Source of the DNA: Roseobacter sp.
GTDB lineage: Bacteria; Pseudomonadota; Alphaproteobacteria; Rhodobacterales; Rhodobacteraceae
Direction of reading: 5' to 3'
Length of the DNA: 64,000 nucleotides
NCBI GenBank assembly: GCA_024636475.1
Contig: JAGXHA010000085.1
Coordinates: forward strand, 30,288 to 94,287
In this document: piece after piece, positions 9,855 to 19,467 of the stretch
Position numbering within the stretch: position 1 is the stretch's first letter
Layout: every line of letters starts with the position of its first letter
Position numbers and translations under genes: made by a program
The notes under the pieces: generated by a model
Databases searched by the model: none
The model's input: only the letters and a program-made list of their open reading frames with translations
Told to the model about the DNA's origin: nothing

Positions 9855-11627
9855 ATGACCCAGGACCAAATCATTCTTTTCTCCCTTTTCGGAGCCGTCT
9901 TTGTCATGCTGGTCTGGGGGCGGTTTCGCTATGATCTGGTCGCCTTCTCGGCACTGATGATTGCGGTTGTTTTGGGGGTAGTCGACAGCAAGGACGCCTT
10001 TGACGGCTTTGGTCACCCGGCTACGTTGATCGTCGCTCTCGTACTGGTTGTCTCAGCGGGTCTGGTGCGCTCAGGGGCGGTACTTTTGATCACCCGCACC
10101 ATGGTTGATGCCTCCCGCAGCTTGGCGGCGCATATCACCTTGATGGGTCTGATCGGCGGCGTCCTGTCAGCGTTTATGAACAATGTGGCCGCACTTGCCC
10201 TGCTGATGCCCGTTGACATTCAAACGGCTCGCAAGGCGGGGCGCAATCCCGGGATAAGTCTGATGCCGCTAAGCTTTGCCACGATCCTGGGGGGCATGGC
10301 CACGCTGATCGGCACACCGCCAAATATCATCATCGCCTCAATCCGGCAGGAATCGCTGGGCGCGCCTTTCAGCATGTTCGATTTCGCCCCTGTGGGCGGG
10401 ATTGCCGCGATGGCAGGCTTGGCATTTGTAGCCCTGGTGGGCTGGCGGCTGATCCCTGCACGCGATGACAGTGCGCTGAAACCCGAGGATCTTTCGCAGT
10501 ATATCGCCGAGCTGACAGTGCCAGACGACAGCAACCAGATCGGCAAACGGCTGGCCGAATTGCAAGATGTTGCTGACAAATCCGACGTCGCCATCTTGGG
10601 GCTGATCCGCGACGGCAAGCGGCGCTATGGGCAATCGCGCAATGTCGCCTTGCAGGCTGGTGACGCGTTGGTGCTCGAATCCACACCGGATGCGCTTGAT
10701 GAATTTCGCAGCACCCTGAATTTTCAGGTTGCCGATAAAGACCGCGAAGAGATGCTGCACGCGGACGGCGAGGGTGTCGAGATCATCGAGGTGGTGATCA
10801 CGGAAGACTCTCGGCTGAACGGGCGCACGGCTCAGGCGGTAGGCCTGGCATGGCGGCAAAGAACAGTGCTTTTGGGCATTTCGCGAAAGGGCAAAAAGAT
10901 CACCGCGCAACTGCGCAAGACCCGGCTGCAGGCGGGCGACATTCTGTTGCTGTTGGTGCCACGCGATACGGTGCCGCATGTCGTGGAATGGCTGGGCGTG
11001 CTGCCCCTCGCCGACCGCGGCCTTGCGGTTACCGAAAACAGTAAGGTGTGGCTGGCGATCGGCCTTTTTGGCGGTGCGGTGACCGCTGCAAGTTTTGGAT
11101 TGATCTATTTGCCCGTGGCCCTTGGGTTGGTGGTGGTCGCTTATGTCCTGGCCAAAATCATACCCTTGTCAGAGCTTTACACCCATATCGAGTGGCCCGT
11201 CGTTGTCCTGCTGGGCTCTATGATCCCGTTGGGTGCGGCGCTTGAGACTTCAGGCGGAACCGAGCTGATCGCGGGCGCACTTGTCGGGCTGACCGACGGT
11301 TTCCCGGCTTGGGTCGTGCTGACGGTCCTGATGATCGTGACAATGACGTTGTCAGATGTCTTGAATAACACTGCGACCACCATTGTGGCGGCACCGGTTG
11401 GCATTCAGATGGCCCAAACCCTTGAAGTCTCGCCTGATCCGTTCCTGATGGCGGTGGCAGTGGCCGCATCCAGTGCGTTTCTGACCCCCATCGGGCACAA
11501 GAACAACACCTTGATTTTGGGGCCAGGCGGCTATTCCTTTGGGGATTACTGGCGTATGGGGCTACCCTTGGAAATAATCATCGTCGCGGTGTCGATACCG
11601 GCAATTCTGGTTTTCTGGCCTTTGTGA
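9855..11627 (+). CDS. SLC13-family (DASS/ArsB-like) permease with TrkA-C domains
   Basis: Multiple TM segments, MNNVAALALLMPV and LSDVLNNTATTIVAAPVG motifs; RCK_C-like soluble insert. Confidence 0.85.
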   Translation: MTQDQIILFSLFGAVFVMLVWGRFRYDLVAFSALMIAVVLGVVDSKDAFDGFGHPATLIVALVLVVSAGLVRSGAVLLITRTMVDASRSLAAHITLMGLIGGVLSAFMNNVAALALLMPVDIQTARKAGRNPGISLMPLSFATILGGMATLIGTPPNIIIASIRQESLGAPFSMFDFAPVGGIAAMAGLAFVALVGWRLIPARDDSALKPEDLSQYIAELTVPDDSNQIGKRLAELQDVADKSDVAILGLIRDGKRRYGQSRNVALQAGDALVLESTPDALDEFRSTLNFQVADKDREEMLHADGEGVEIIEVVITEDSRLNGRTAQAVGLAWRQRTVLLGISRKGKKITAQLRKTRLQAGDILLLLVPRDTVPHVVEWLGVLPLADRGLAVTENSKVWLAIGLFGGAVTAASFGLIYLPVALGLVVVAYVLAKIIPLSELYTHIEWPVVVLLGSMIPLGAALETSGGTELIAGALVGLTDGFPAWVVLTVLMIVTMTLSDVLNNTATTIVAAPVGIQMAQTLEVSPDPFLMAVAVAASSAFLTPIGHKNNTLILGPGGYSFGDYWRMGLPLEIIIVAVSIPAILVFWPL

Positions 11628-11643
11628 TCATGATCCGGCGGAT

Positions 11644-11688
11644 GGGGGCCAGCCCCCAAACCCCCGGGATATTTCCAAGCCAGAGAAG
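11644..11688 (-). repeat. Dispersed G-tract repeat family A, copy 2 (inverted)
   Basis: Reverse complement CTTCTCTGGCTTGGAAATATCCCGGGGGTTTGGGGGCTGGCCCCC matches copy 1. Confidence 0.75.
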
Positions 11689-11701
11689 CGAAAGACGACT
11701 T

Positions 11702-13474
11702 CTACCAGATAAGAGGGATGACGGAGGATACCAGCAGCGACATGGACAGATTAAGCGGAATACCGATCCGCATGAAATCGGTAAAACGGTAGCCACCTGG
11801 CCCGTAAACCAGCGTATTTGTCTGGTAGCCGATCGGCGTGGCAAAGGCGCAAGACGCAGCGATCATGACGGCGACCACCAGCGGGCGCGGGTCCATGCCA
11901 AGCGCGGTCCCCAAGCTGATCGCGATGGGGGTCATGATCACGGCGACGGCATTGTTCGACACGATCTCGGTCAGGATTGTGGTTAGCAGGAAAACCGAAA
12001 AGATCACATAAAAGGGGGATAGGTCCCCAAGGACGGGGGCAATGCTATCTACGATCAGGGCGATGGCCCCCGAGTTTTGCAGCCCTGCCCCAATGGCCAG
12101 CATTGAAAAGATCAGCGCCAGCAACCGGCCATCAATAAAGGTAAAGGCTTCATCGGCGTCGATGCAGCCGGTAACCAGTACAAGGGCTACGGCGATGACC
12201 GCGAGCAACAGTATCGGAGCCACGTTCAGGGCCGCAAGGACAACGATCCCCATGAGGGCAGCGATTGCAATGGGCGCATGACCACGGCGGAACGCGCGCG
12301 CTGAGGGTTGCGAGACGTCGACCATGTCCATGTCAGAGGCAAGCCGCTGGATATCTGCCATCGCACCTTCCAGCAGCAACGTATCGCCGACCTTGACGAT
12401 CAGCTCATCCAGTTGCCGTCCGATGTTCTGGTTCCGGCGGTGCACCGCGAGCGGGTAGACACCGTAGCGGCGGCGCAAACGCAGCGCGCCCAACGAGCGG
12501 CCTACCATCTTGCAGCCCGGCGTGATCAGCACCTCTACTGTCGAGGTTTCAACCGCCGATACCTGATCGACGCGCTTGAGTTCCTTGTTCGCCTGCAAGC
12601 TGAGCAGTTCGGTCATTTGTGTGCGCAAAACGACGCGGTCGCCGACCTGCAGATGCACGGCTGCCAGATCGCGGCGCAACGATTGATCGCCGCGCACCAC
12701 GTCGACCAACCGCACGCCTTCGCGCTTGAACAGCTGCACGTCCAACACATCGCGCCCGATCAGGTTGGATTCAGGGGGTATCACGGCCTCGGTGAAGAAC
12801 TTCATTTTGGAGCGGTCAGAGAGCATATTCGCCATGCTGTCTCGGGCTGGCAGCAGTTTAGGCGCGAAAATTGCCATGTAGATCAGGCCCCAAGCGCAGA
12901 CCACAAGACCGATGGGCAGGATTTCGAAGATGCCGAACGGTTCTAGCCCTTGGGTCCGTGCCACACCGTCCACCAACAGGTTGGTCGAGGTCCCGATCAA
13001 TGTCAGCGAGCCGCCCATGATCGCTGCATAGCTCAGAGGGATCAGCAGTTTTGAAGCTTTGGTGCCCAACGTCTGGCTGAGTTGCACCACCACGGGGATC
13101 ATCACCACCACCACTGGTGTGTTGTTCATGATTGCGGATGCCGCCATTACCGCAAAGATCACGCCAACAACGGCCGACTTGGGGTGGGTCTTGGCATAGC
13201 GTTCGGCCAGCCGCGTCAAGACATCCAACGCACCCGTGCGCACCAAGGCACCCATCACAATGAACATCGCAGCAATCGTCCAAGGGGCGGAGTTCTGCAA
13301 AACCGCCTGTGCATCCTCATATGGCAGAATGCCAAGGGCGAGCATGACAGCAGCCCCGGTCAAGGCGACAACTTCGGTCGGGAGGGTTTCGCGCAGGAAC
13401 ATGGCGAACATGATCGCGACGACCGTAATGGCCAATATCGCAGACATGCTTTGCGACAGGTTCAGTAGATCCAT
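11702..13474 (-). CDS. SLC13-family permease with TrkA-C domains (paralogue of the preceding gene)
   Basis: MDLLNLSQSMSAILAITVVAIMFAMFLRETLPTEVVALTGAAVML; MNNTPVVVVMIPVV, VSNNAVAVIMTPIA; the ORF-track N-terminal extension overlaps the next gene and is discarded. Confidence 0.85.
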   Translation of the reverse strand: MDLLNLSQSMSAILAITVVAIMFAMFLRETLPTEVVALTGAAVMLALGILPYEDAQAVLQNSAPWTIAAMFIVMGALVRTGALDVLTRLAERYAKTHPKSAVVGVIFAVMAASAIMNNTPVVVVMIPVVVQLSQTLGTKASKLLIPLSYAAIMGGSLTLIGTSTNLLVDGVARTQGLEPFGIFEILPIGLVVCAWGLIYMAIFAPKLLPARDSMANMLSDRSKMKFFTEAVIPPESNLIGRDVLDVQLFKREGVRLVDVVRGDQSLRRDLAAVHLQVGDRVVLRTQMTELLSLQANKELKRVDQVSAVETSTVEVLITPGCKMVGRSLGALRLRRRYGVYPLAVHRRNQNIGRQLDELIVKVGDTLLLEGAMADIQRLASDMDMVDVSQPSARAFRRGHAPIAIAALMGIVVLAALNVAPILLLAVIAVALVLVTGCIDADEAFTFIDGRLLALIFSMLAIGAGLQNSGAIALIVDSIAPVLGDLSPFYVIFSVFLLTTILTEIVSNNAVAVIMTPIAISLGTALGMDPRPLVVAVMIAASCAFATPIGYQTNTLVYGPGGYRFTDFMRIGIPLNLSMSLLVSSVIPLIW

Positions 13475-13503
13475 TGCGATATGTCCTGCATTTTGCTCGA
13501 AAA

Positions 13504-14433
13504 TCAGATCGTAGTGTCGCCCATTGCCGCTGCTTCGGCAAGCGCCGCTTTGGGGCGCGGTTGTACAAGATAGAGACCTGCAAACATCATCCCAAGGGCA
13601 ATCCACAGGGTCGGCGCGTAGGCCTCGGACAAGATCAGCTTGGCCCAGATCAGCCCAAAACCTGTCACCAGATAACTGACCTGCACCGCGAACACCGCCC
13701 CCGCACGACCGACCAGCCAGATGTAGCCAGAATAGACCAGCACATGCACGACGGAGGACGCAAGCAAGGCCAATTGCGGTGCATCCCAAGGCGGGGTCGG
13801 GTCAATGAACTGGCCCGTCATCAGAACCACGGGCAGGATCAGGAGCGCGCCGATGATGGACGCGCCTTGCAGCACCTGAAAGGCGTCCAGATCAAGTGTG
13901 CCCCATTTTGCGACGATATTGCCTTCGAACGCGTAACAAAGCCCCCCAAACAACGCCACGAATATCCACAAGATCGGCAAGTTCATCGACACATTCGGGC
14001 CGGGAGCCACAAGCAGAACCACACCCGCGAGCCCAAAGGCCAACCCGCCTAGACGGCGAAAGCTGAAGCGGTCAAGCCCCATCACCAAAGCGATGGGAAA
14101 GGCAAACATTGGAACAATGCTCAGCAACAGTGACAAGACGCCCGACGGCAGCCAGATCGCCGCCTGATACGAGGCAGAATTAGGCAGCACTGTGCCGATC
14201 ATGGCGATGACCAGATACAGGCGCAGATATCGCGGCCCAAGCGGCAGGCGCTTGCCACGTGCTGCATTGATCACAATCGTGAAAACCGCGCCGATGACCA
14301 TCTGCCAGAACACAAGCCCAAAATGTTGATACCCTGTGCTTACGGCAATCTTTGCCATGGGCTGGGTAAAGCCCCAACCCGCCCCCAGCACCGCCAGAAA
14401 AGCGGTGTAGAAAACGATTTGCTTGCGGGTCAT
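13504..14433 (-). CDS. EamA/DMT-family transporter
   Basis: Ten-TM hydrophobic pattern, LGAGWGFTQPMAKIAV. Confidence 0.82.
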   Translation of the reverse strand: MTRKQIVFYTAFLAVLGAGWGFTQPMAKIAVSTGYQHFGLVFWQMVIGAVFTIVINAARGKRLPLGPRYLRLYLVIAMIGTVLPNSASYQAAIWLPSGVLSLLLSIVPMFAFPIALVMGLDRFSFRRLGGLAFGLAGVVLLVAPGPNVSMNLPILWIFVALFGGLCYAFEGNIVAKWGTLDLDAFQVLQGASIIGALLILPVVLMTGQFIDPTPPWDAPQLALLASSVVHVLVYSGYIWLVGRAGAVFAVQVSYLVTGFGLIWAKLILSEAYAPTLWIALGMMFAGLYLVQPRPKAALAEAAAMGDTTI

Positions 14434-15242
14434 GGGGCGCTTTGTTGCAGTTTTCCGCCCTGGCGCACGGACACGATGCGCGTGGCTTTTCCGGTGCGAT
14501 CATCGGTTTCAATATAGACACCGGACAGCGTCGCTTCGTCGTTTGCCGGGGTAAACCTGTCTTTGGGCATACCTGTGATAAAACGGCGCAAGGGTTCGGT
14601 TTTCTCCATCCCGATGACGGAATGGTAGTCGCCGCACATGCCTGCATCAGTCATATAAGCGGTGCCGCCGGGCAGGATCATCGCGTCGGATGTGGGTACA
14701 TGGGTGTGTGTGCCGACGACAAGGCTGGCGCGGCCATCGCACCAATGCCCCATCGCCATCTTTTCAGAGGTCGCTTCGCAATGGATGTCGACGATCACGG
14801 CCGCGGCCATCCCCCCCAAAGGATGGGTTTTCAGCACCGGTTCCAGCGCCGAAAAAGGATCATCAAAGGGCCGCTTCATGAACACTTGGCCAAGCGCCTG
14901 AACCACAAGAACTTTGCGCCCGTTTTGCGCGGTGAAAAGCCGCGCGCCCTTGCCCGGTGCATTCTTGGAGAAATTCAGAGGCCGGATAATGCGTTGTTCC
15001 TGCTCGATAAAGCCAAGCATGTCTTTCTGGTCGAACGCATGATCGCCAAGGGTCAGGCAATCTGCCCCCGCCTCAAGAAGGTCCTTGGCATGGCTGCCCG
15101 ACAACCCCATCCCCGAGGTTGCGTTTTCACCGTTCACCACAACGAAATCCAGTTTCCAGTCTTTGCGCAGACGGGGAAGGCTTTCGCTGATTGCGCGGCG
15201 GCCGGCACGGCCCATGACATCACCAAGAAAGAGTATTTTCAT
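14430..15242 (-). CDS. YmdB-type metallophosphoesterase (TIGR00282 family)
   Basis: MKILFLGDVMGRAGRRAISESLPRLRKDWKLDFVVVNGENATSGMGL...VVGTHTHVPTSDAMILPGGTAYMTDAGMCG. Confidence 0.93.
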   Translation of the reverse strand: MKILFLGDVMGRAGRRAISESLPRLRKDWKLDFVVVNGENATSGMGLSGSHAKDLLEAGADCLTLGDHAFDQKDMLGFIEQEQRIIRPLNFSKNAPGKGARLFTAQNGRKVLVVQALGQVFMKRPFDDPFSALEPVLKTHPLGGMAAAVIVDIHCEATSEKMAMGHWCDGRASLVVGTHTHVPTSDAMILPGGTAYMTDAGMCGDYHSVIGMEKTEPLRRFITGMPKDRFTPANDEATLSGVYIETDDRTGKATRIVSVRQGGKLQQSAP

Positions 15243-15249
15243 GGCCACA

Positions 15250-15457
15250 GCGTTAGGCCGCGGCGCGCGCAAGAGCAAGAGGCAGTGCTGCGGTATTTTG
15301 GCCCCCAAGCGAAACGCAGCGGCCCTGCCCTTCGATGGCATGTCCAGAAATCACGATGGCTAAGCCCAGACATGCCTAAGCAGCAAACCCAAAGCTGCGG
15401 CGCTGTCCCCCCACCAGACATGTTCGCGCTCAGTGCCGCGATCGCGGCTTGCAACGC
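15250..15457 (-). ncRNA. ssrS: Candidate 6S RNA
   Basis: Non-coding interval immediately 5' of the YmdB-type gene and 3' of 5-formyl-THF cyclo-ligase (minus strand). Ends pair: GCGTT/AACGC and GCCGCG/CGCGGC; internal hairpin GGCATGTC(15337-15344)/GACATGCC(15369-15376). Synteny with the cyclo-ligase is a known 6S context. Confidence 0.5.
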
Positions 15458-15534
15458 ATAGCAAGACGCAAAGGACCGTGAAGCATGGCTTGTGATCTGG
15501 ACCACATCCGTGCCCCGAATAGCGAAGTTCAGGA

Positions 15535-16098
15535 TCATCGACGCACGTCGATTACCCCCTGCTCGGTCACGATCAGATCAAGCGGCTGGTCCGTCGGCTC
15601 AAGTGGCAAGGCATCGACCTGCTGTCCCGCAAAAGCAAAACCGATAGCAAGCGTGGCCCGACGGGCGCGCAAGTGTTCAAGCGTGCGGTCATAGAACCCG
15701 CCGCCATATCCCAGCCTGTCCCCCTTTTGCGTAAAAGACAGCAACGGCACGATCACGATCTCTGGCTCGAAGAAATCATCCACCGCAGGGATTTGCGCGC
15801 CGAACGGCCCGTCGATCATCGCTGTCTCTGGCACCCACCTAGAAAACCGTAAAGGCTGGTTTGGCCCCGTGATCACCGGGACTCCGACAAGGCCATGCGC
15901 AGACGCTTCTGCCATGGCCGGACGCGGGTCAATCTCGGTCCGGATCGGCATGAAACCCGACAGCTTCACCCCCCGGTATCCCGCAAGCACCTCGCTCAGA
16001 TACCCCGCCTGTGCTGCAGTGGCGGCCTCGAACAAGGGTTTGCGACGCGCAAAAGCGAGCTTGCGGGCAGCGCTTTTTACAGCCGCCAGATCGGTCAT
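15535..16098 (-). CDS. 5-formyltetrahydrofolate cyclo-ligase
   Basis: MTDLAAVKSAARKLAFARRKPLF...VPLLSFTQKGDRLGYGGGFYDRTLEHLRARR. Confidence 0.92.
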   Translation of the reverse strand: MTDLAAVKSAARKLAFARRKPLFEAATAAQAGYLSEVLAGYRGVKLSGFMPIRTEIDPRPAMAEASAHGLVGVPVITGPNQPLRFSRWVPETAMIDGPFGAQIPAVDDFFEPEIVIVPLLSFTQKGDRLGYGGGFYDRTLEHLRARRATLAIGFAFAGQQVDALPLEPTDQPLDLIVTEQGVIDVRR

Positions 16099-17498
16099 AA
16101 CAAAACAGCTGCAGCAAGGCCCAGGAATGCGAAAAACCCAACTACGTCTGTCACCGTTGTCACGAACGCACCGGATGCCAACGCAGGGTCGACACCAATA
16201 CGCTCCAACAGGATGGGTATCCCCGTGCCAGCAAGCCCGGCGACGACCATGTTGATCACCATCGCCACCGCAATCACATAGCCCAGCGCCGGAGAGCCGA
16301 ACCAGATCACACCGACAATGCCCATGATCACGGAAAAGATAAGGCCGTTGATCAGCCCCACCAGACATTCACGCCTGATGACCCGCCAAACGTTCGACCC
16401 CGTCAAATCGCGCGTGGCAATTGCACGTACCGCAACGGTCAGGCTTTGTGTTCCGGCATTGCCGCCCATCGAGGCGACAATCGGCATCAAGACGGCCAGT
16501 GCTACGATTTGCGCAATCGCGACTTCGAACTGCGAAATCACCATGGACGCGGCAATCGCGGTCACAAGGTTCACGGCCAGCCAAGGCAGGCGCTGCTTTG
16601 TCGTCTCGATCACCCGGTCAGAAAGCGACCCCTCGCCCACACCGGCAAGGCGCAGGATGTCTTCTTCGTGCTCCTCGTCCAGAACGGCCATCGCATCATC
16701 GATGGTGATGACCCCGATCAAACGCCCCTCGTCGTCGACAACCGGAGCAGAAATCAGGTGATATTGGTTGAACGCATAGGCCACATCGCCTTCGTCTCGC
16801 ATCGCGGGAATGACCTGAAACGTGTCTTCCAGAATATCGCGCAACATCGTCGCACGTTTCGACCGCATCAGCTTGCCCAAAGTCACATTGCCAACAGGAT
16901 GCAGGCGCGGGTCGACCATGACGATGTGATAGAACTGATCAGGCAAGTCTTCTTCCGGGGTTTTGCGCAAGAAATCAATCGCTTCGCCAACCGTCCAATG
17001 TTCAGGGGCCATCACGACCTCGCGCTGCATCAAACGGCCAGCAGAGTATTCAGGGTAGGCCAGCGCCTGTTCGACCGCGGCTCGGTCAACATCTTCAAGT
17101 GCGCCCAGAATGGTTTCGGCCTGCGCGTCCTCAAGATCCTCGATCAGGTCAACAACATCATCGCTGTCCAGTTCGCGCACCGCGTCGGACAGAACCTGAG
17201 GCGTCAGGATGCCAATGACTTCTTCACGGATCGACTCGTCAAGCTCGGTCAGGATTTCGCCGTCAAATTCACGGTCATAAAGCCGGATCAGCTTGGTCCG
17301 CTCAAAACTGCTGATCTGTTCCAGAAGATCGGCGATGTCAGCCGCGTGCAGCGGCTCCATCAACTCGGTCAGCTTGGCCGCATCATCAATCTCGACCGCA
17401 TAAAGAATCGAGGCAACTGCCTTTTTATTCAGCTTGTAAGCCTCAGATTCGTCTTCTGCTTCGGGGGCTACATCCAGTTCACGCATTTCATCAGACAT
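16095..17498 (-). CDS. mgtE: Magnesium transporter MgtE
   Basis: N-domain/CBS/TM architecture; MPIVASMGGNAGTQSLTVAVRAIATRDL. Confidence 0.95.
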   Translation of the reverse strand: MSDEMRELDVAPEAEDESEAYKLNKKAVASILYAVEIDDAAKLTELMEPLHAADIADLLEQISSFERTKLIRLYDREFDGEILTELDESIREEVIGILTPQVLSDAVRELDSDDVVDLIEDLEDAQAETILGALEDVDRAAVEQALAYPEYSAGRLMQREVVMAPEHWTVGEAIDFLRKTPEEDLPDQFYHIVMVDPRLHPVGNVTLGKLMRSKRATMLRDILEDTFQVIPAMRDEGDVAYAFNQYHLISAPVVDDEGRLIGVITIDDAMAVLDEEHEEDILRLAGVGEGSLSDRVIETTKQRLPWLAVNLVTAIAASMVISQFEVAIAQIVALAVLMPIVASMGGNAGTQSLTVAVRAIATRDLTGSNVWRVIRRECLVGLINGLIFSVIMGIVGVIWFGSPALGYVIAVAMVINMVVAGLAGTGIPILLERIGVDPALASGAFVTTVTDVVGFFAFLGLAAAVLL

Positions 17499-17612
17499 CA
17501 CACACCCCTTTAATTTGCATGTACAATAGTAGCCGCACTATCGGGTTACAATGGCGCGAAAATACGCATTCATACGATTGTTCCTCTGGCCGTCAGGTCT
17601 TAAGCTAGCGGC

Positions 17613-18905
17613 ATGAAACAACAAACGCTCCTTCTGGGTCAGACCCTGAATTTCAATGGCAATCCACTTGAGGAAAGCTGGGAAGACACCGTATCAATAG
17701 ACAGCTCAGGGGGTGTGCTGATCGAAGACGGCCATATCCGGGCAGTGGGAAATGGGGCTGAGTTGCGCAAGGCGCACCCCCTCGCCCAAGTCACAGACTA
17801 CGCAGATGCGTTGATCTGCCCGGGATTTGTGGACGCGCATGTCCACTACCCCCAGACGGCCATTATCGCAAGCTGGGGCAAGCGGCTGATCGACTGGCTG
17901 AACCTCTATACCTTCCCCGAAGAAATGCGGCTGGCAGATCCTGCCTATGCCACTGAAATTGCGGGCCGCTATCTGGATCTTACGCTTGCGCATGGCACCA
18001 CCACGGTCTGCTCTTTTGCAACGATCACGCCCCAAAGTGTCGATGCGATCTTTGAGGCCGCAGCCCTTCGCGGTCAGCGCATCGTTGCGGGCAAAACCTG
18101 CATGGACAGAAACGCTCCGGACGGGCTGTGTGATACCGCGCAATCGGCTTATGATGACAGCAAGGCCCTGATCGAACGCTGGCAGGGCAAAGGCCGCGCG
18201 GGCTATGCCATTACGCCACGCTTCACGCCCACATCCACCCCCGATCAGCTGGCCGCTTTGGGCGCGCTTTGGGCGGAACACCCCGACTGTCTGATGCAAA
18301 CCCACCTGAGCGAGCAACTTGACGAGATTGCCTGGGTTCGCGAGCTTGTTCCACAGGCCCGCGACTATCTGGATACCTACGAGGAACACGGCCTGATCGG
18401 CGCGCGCGCCGTCTACGGTCATGCAATTCACCTGACCCCGCGCGAGAGTGACCGGATTTCAGAAACCGGCGCAGCCCTTGTCCATTGCCCCACATCCAAT
18501 ACCTTCATTGGTTCCGGTCTTTTTGACATGGCGGGCCTTGCCGCGCGCCGTATCCCGATCGGGCTTGCCACAGATACGGGCGGGGGGTCGTCGTTTTCCA
18601 TGCTGCGAACGATGGCAGCCGCCTATGAGATAGGACAACTGCGCGGCGCACCACTTCATGCAGCCCAGCTTATTTGGCTGGCCACAGCCGGATCAGCCCG
18701 CAGCCTTCACCTGCATGAAAAAATCGGCACCCTGAACGCAGGTTTTGAGGCAGACATCACAATCCTTGATCTTGCCTCGACCCCTGCCATTGCGCAGCGG
18801 GCGTCAAACGCTCAAAACATCTGGGATATGGTTTTTGCAACGCTGATGATGGGCGATGACCGAGCCATCAAAGATGTCTGGGTCGCAGGTCAAAGGCGGG
18901 TCTGA
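17613..18905 (+). CDS. guaD: Guanine deaminase
   Basis: Amidohydrolase: CPGFVDAHVHYPQTAIIASWGKRLIDWLNLYTFPEE; TPRFTPTSTPDQLAALG. Confidence 0.93.
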   Translation: MKQQTLLLGQTLNFNGNPLEESWEDTVSIDSSGGVLIEDGHIRAVGNGAELRKAHPLAQVTDYADALICPGFVDAHVHYPQTAIIASWGKRLIDWLNLYTFPEEMRLADPAYATEIAGRYLDLTLAHGTTTVCSFATITPQSVDAIFEAAALRGQRIVAGKTCMDRNAPDGLCDTAQSAYDDSKALIERWQGKGRAGYAITPRFTPTSTPDQLAALGALWAEHPDCLMQTHLSEQLDEIAWVRELVPQARDYLDTYEEHGLIGARAVYGHAIHLTPRESDRISETGAALVHCPTSNTFIGSGLFDMAGLAARRIPIGLATDTGGGSSFSMLRTMAAAYEIGQLRGAPLHAAQLIWLATAGSARSLHLHEKIGTLNAGFEADITILDLASTPAIAQRASNAQNIWDMVFATLMMGDDRAIKDVWVAGQRRV

Positions 18906-18909
18906 TCCA

Positions 18910-18940
18910 GCTTCATTTTGCCAAATAAACTCTCCGCGAA
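18910..18940 (+). repeat. Dispersed repeat family B, copy 1
   Basis: GCTTCATTTTGCCAAATAAACTCTCCGCGAAG; related to 29680-29713 and (inverted) 26327-26358. Confidence 0.6.
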
Positions 18941-19041
18941 GCGTCCATCGCTTCAGACAACTTCAAACGAAAAGGTATTGGGCTCAGGGATCGTCCGAGC
19001 ACCTATAAAAAGAATGCAGCGCAGCTGCGCCGCTGAATTGT

Positions 19042-19467
19042 TCAACAAGGTGCCGCCAGAACCATGGCCCAAATACGATCAGGGCCCTCGAACAGCCCAA
19101 ATTCCTTGGCATTTTCATTGATCATGTTCGAAAAATGCCCCGGTGACTGCGCCCAGCCCTGCATCACCTGATTAAGGTCGCGCTGCCCCTTGGCGAGGTT
19201 CTCGGCGACGAAACACCATTTGTACTGCTGCTTTTTCACACGCTCGCCGACGCTTGATCCGTTGCGACCCTCATGCGCAAAATAGCCGTGTTTCGCCATA
19301 TCCAAAGCATGTGCCTTGGCGGCGGCTTCCAGCGTGGTCGAGTAGTCCACAGCTGCCGCTCCGTTCGCCGCACGCAGATCATTCAGCGCCTTTGTCGCCG
19401 CCGGGTTGGCCGCAGCCGATACGCTCATAACGGTCAGAAAGACACAAAACAGCCAAAGCATTCTCAT
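19042..19467 (-). CDS. CAP (SCP/PR1) domain secreted protein
   Basis: Signal peptide then ALNDLRAANGAAAVDYSTTLEAAAKAHALDMAKHGYFAHEGRNGSSVGERV...AENLAKG. Confidence 0.88.
   Translation of the reverse strand: MRMLWLFCVFLTVMSVSAAANPAATKALNDLRAANGAAAVDYSTTLEAAAKAHALDMAKHGYFAHEGRNGSSVGERVKKQQYKWCFVAENLAKGQRDLNQVMQGWAQSPGHFSNMINENAKEFGLFEGPDRIWAMVLAAPC

Noticed and set aside
16446-17513. 355-aa + strand ORF
   Set aside because: Antisense shadow of mgtE
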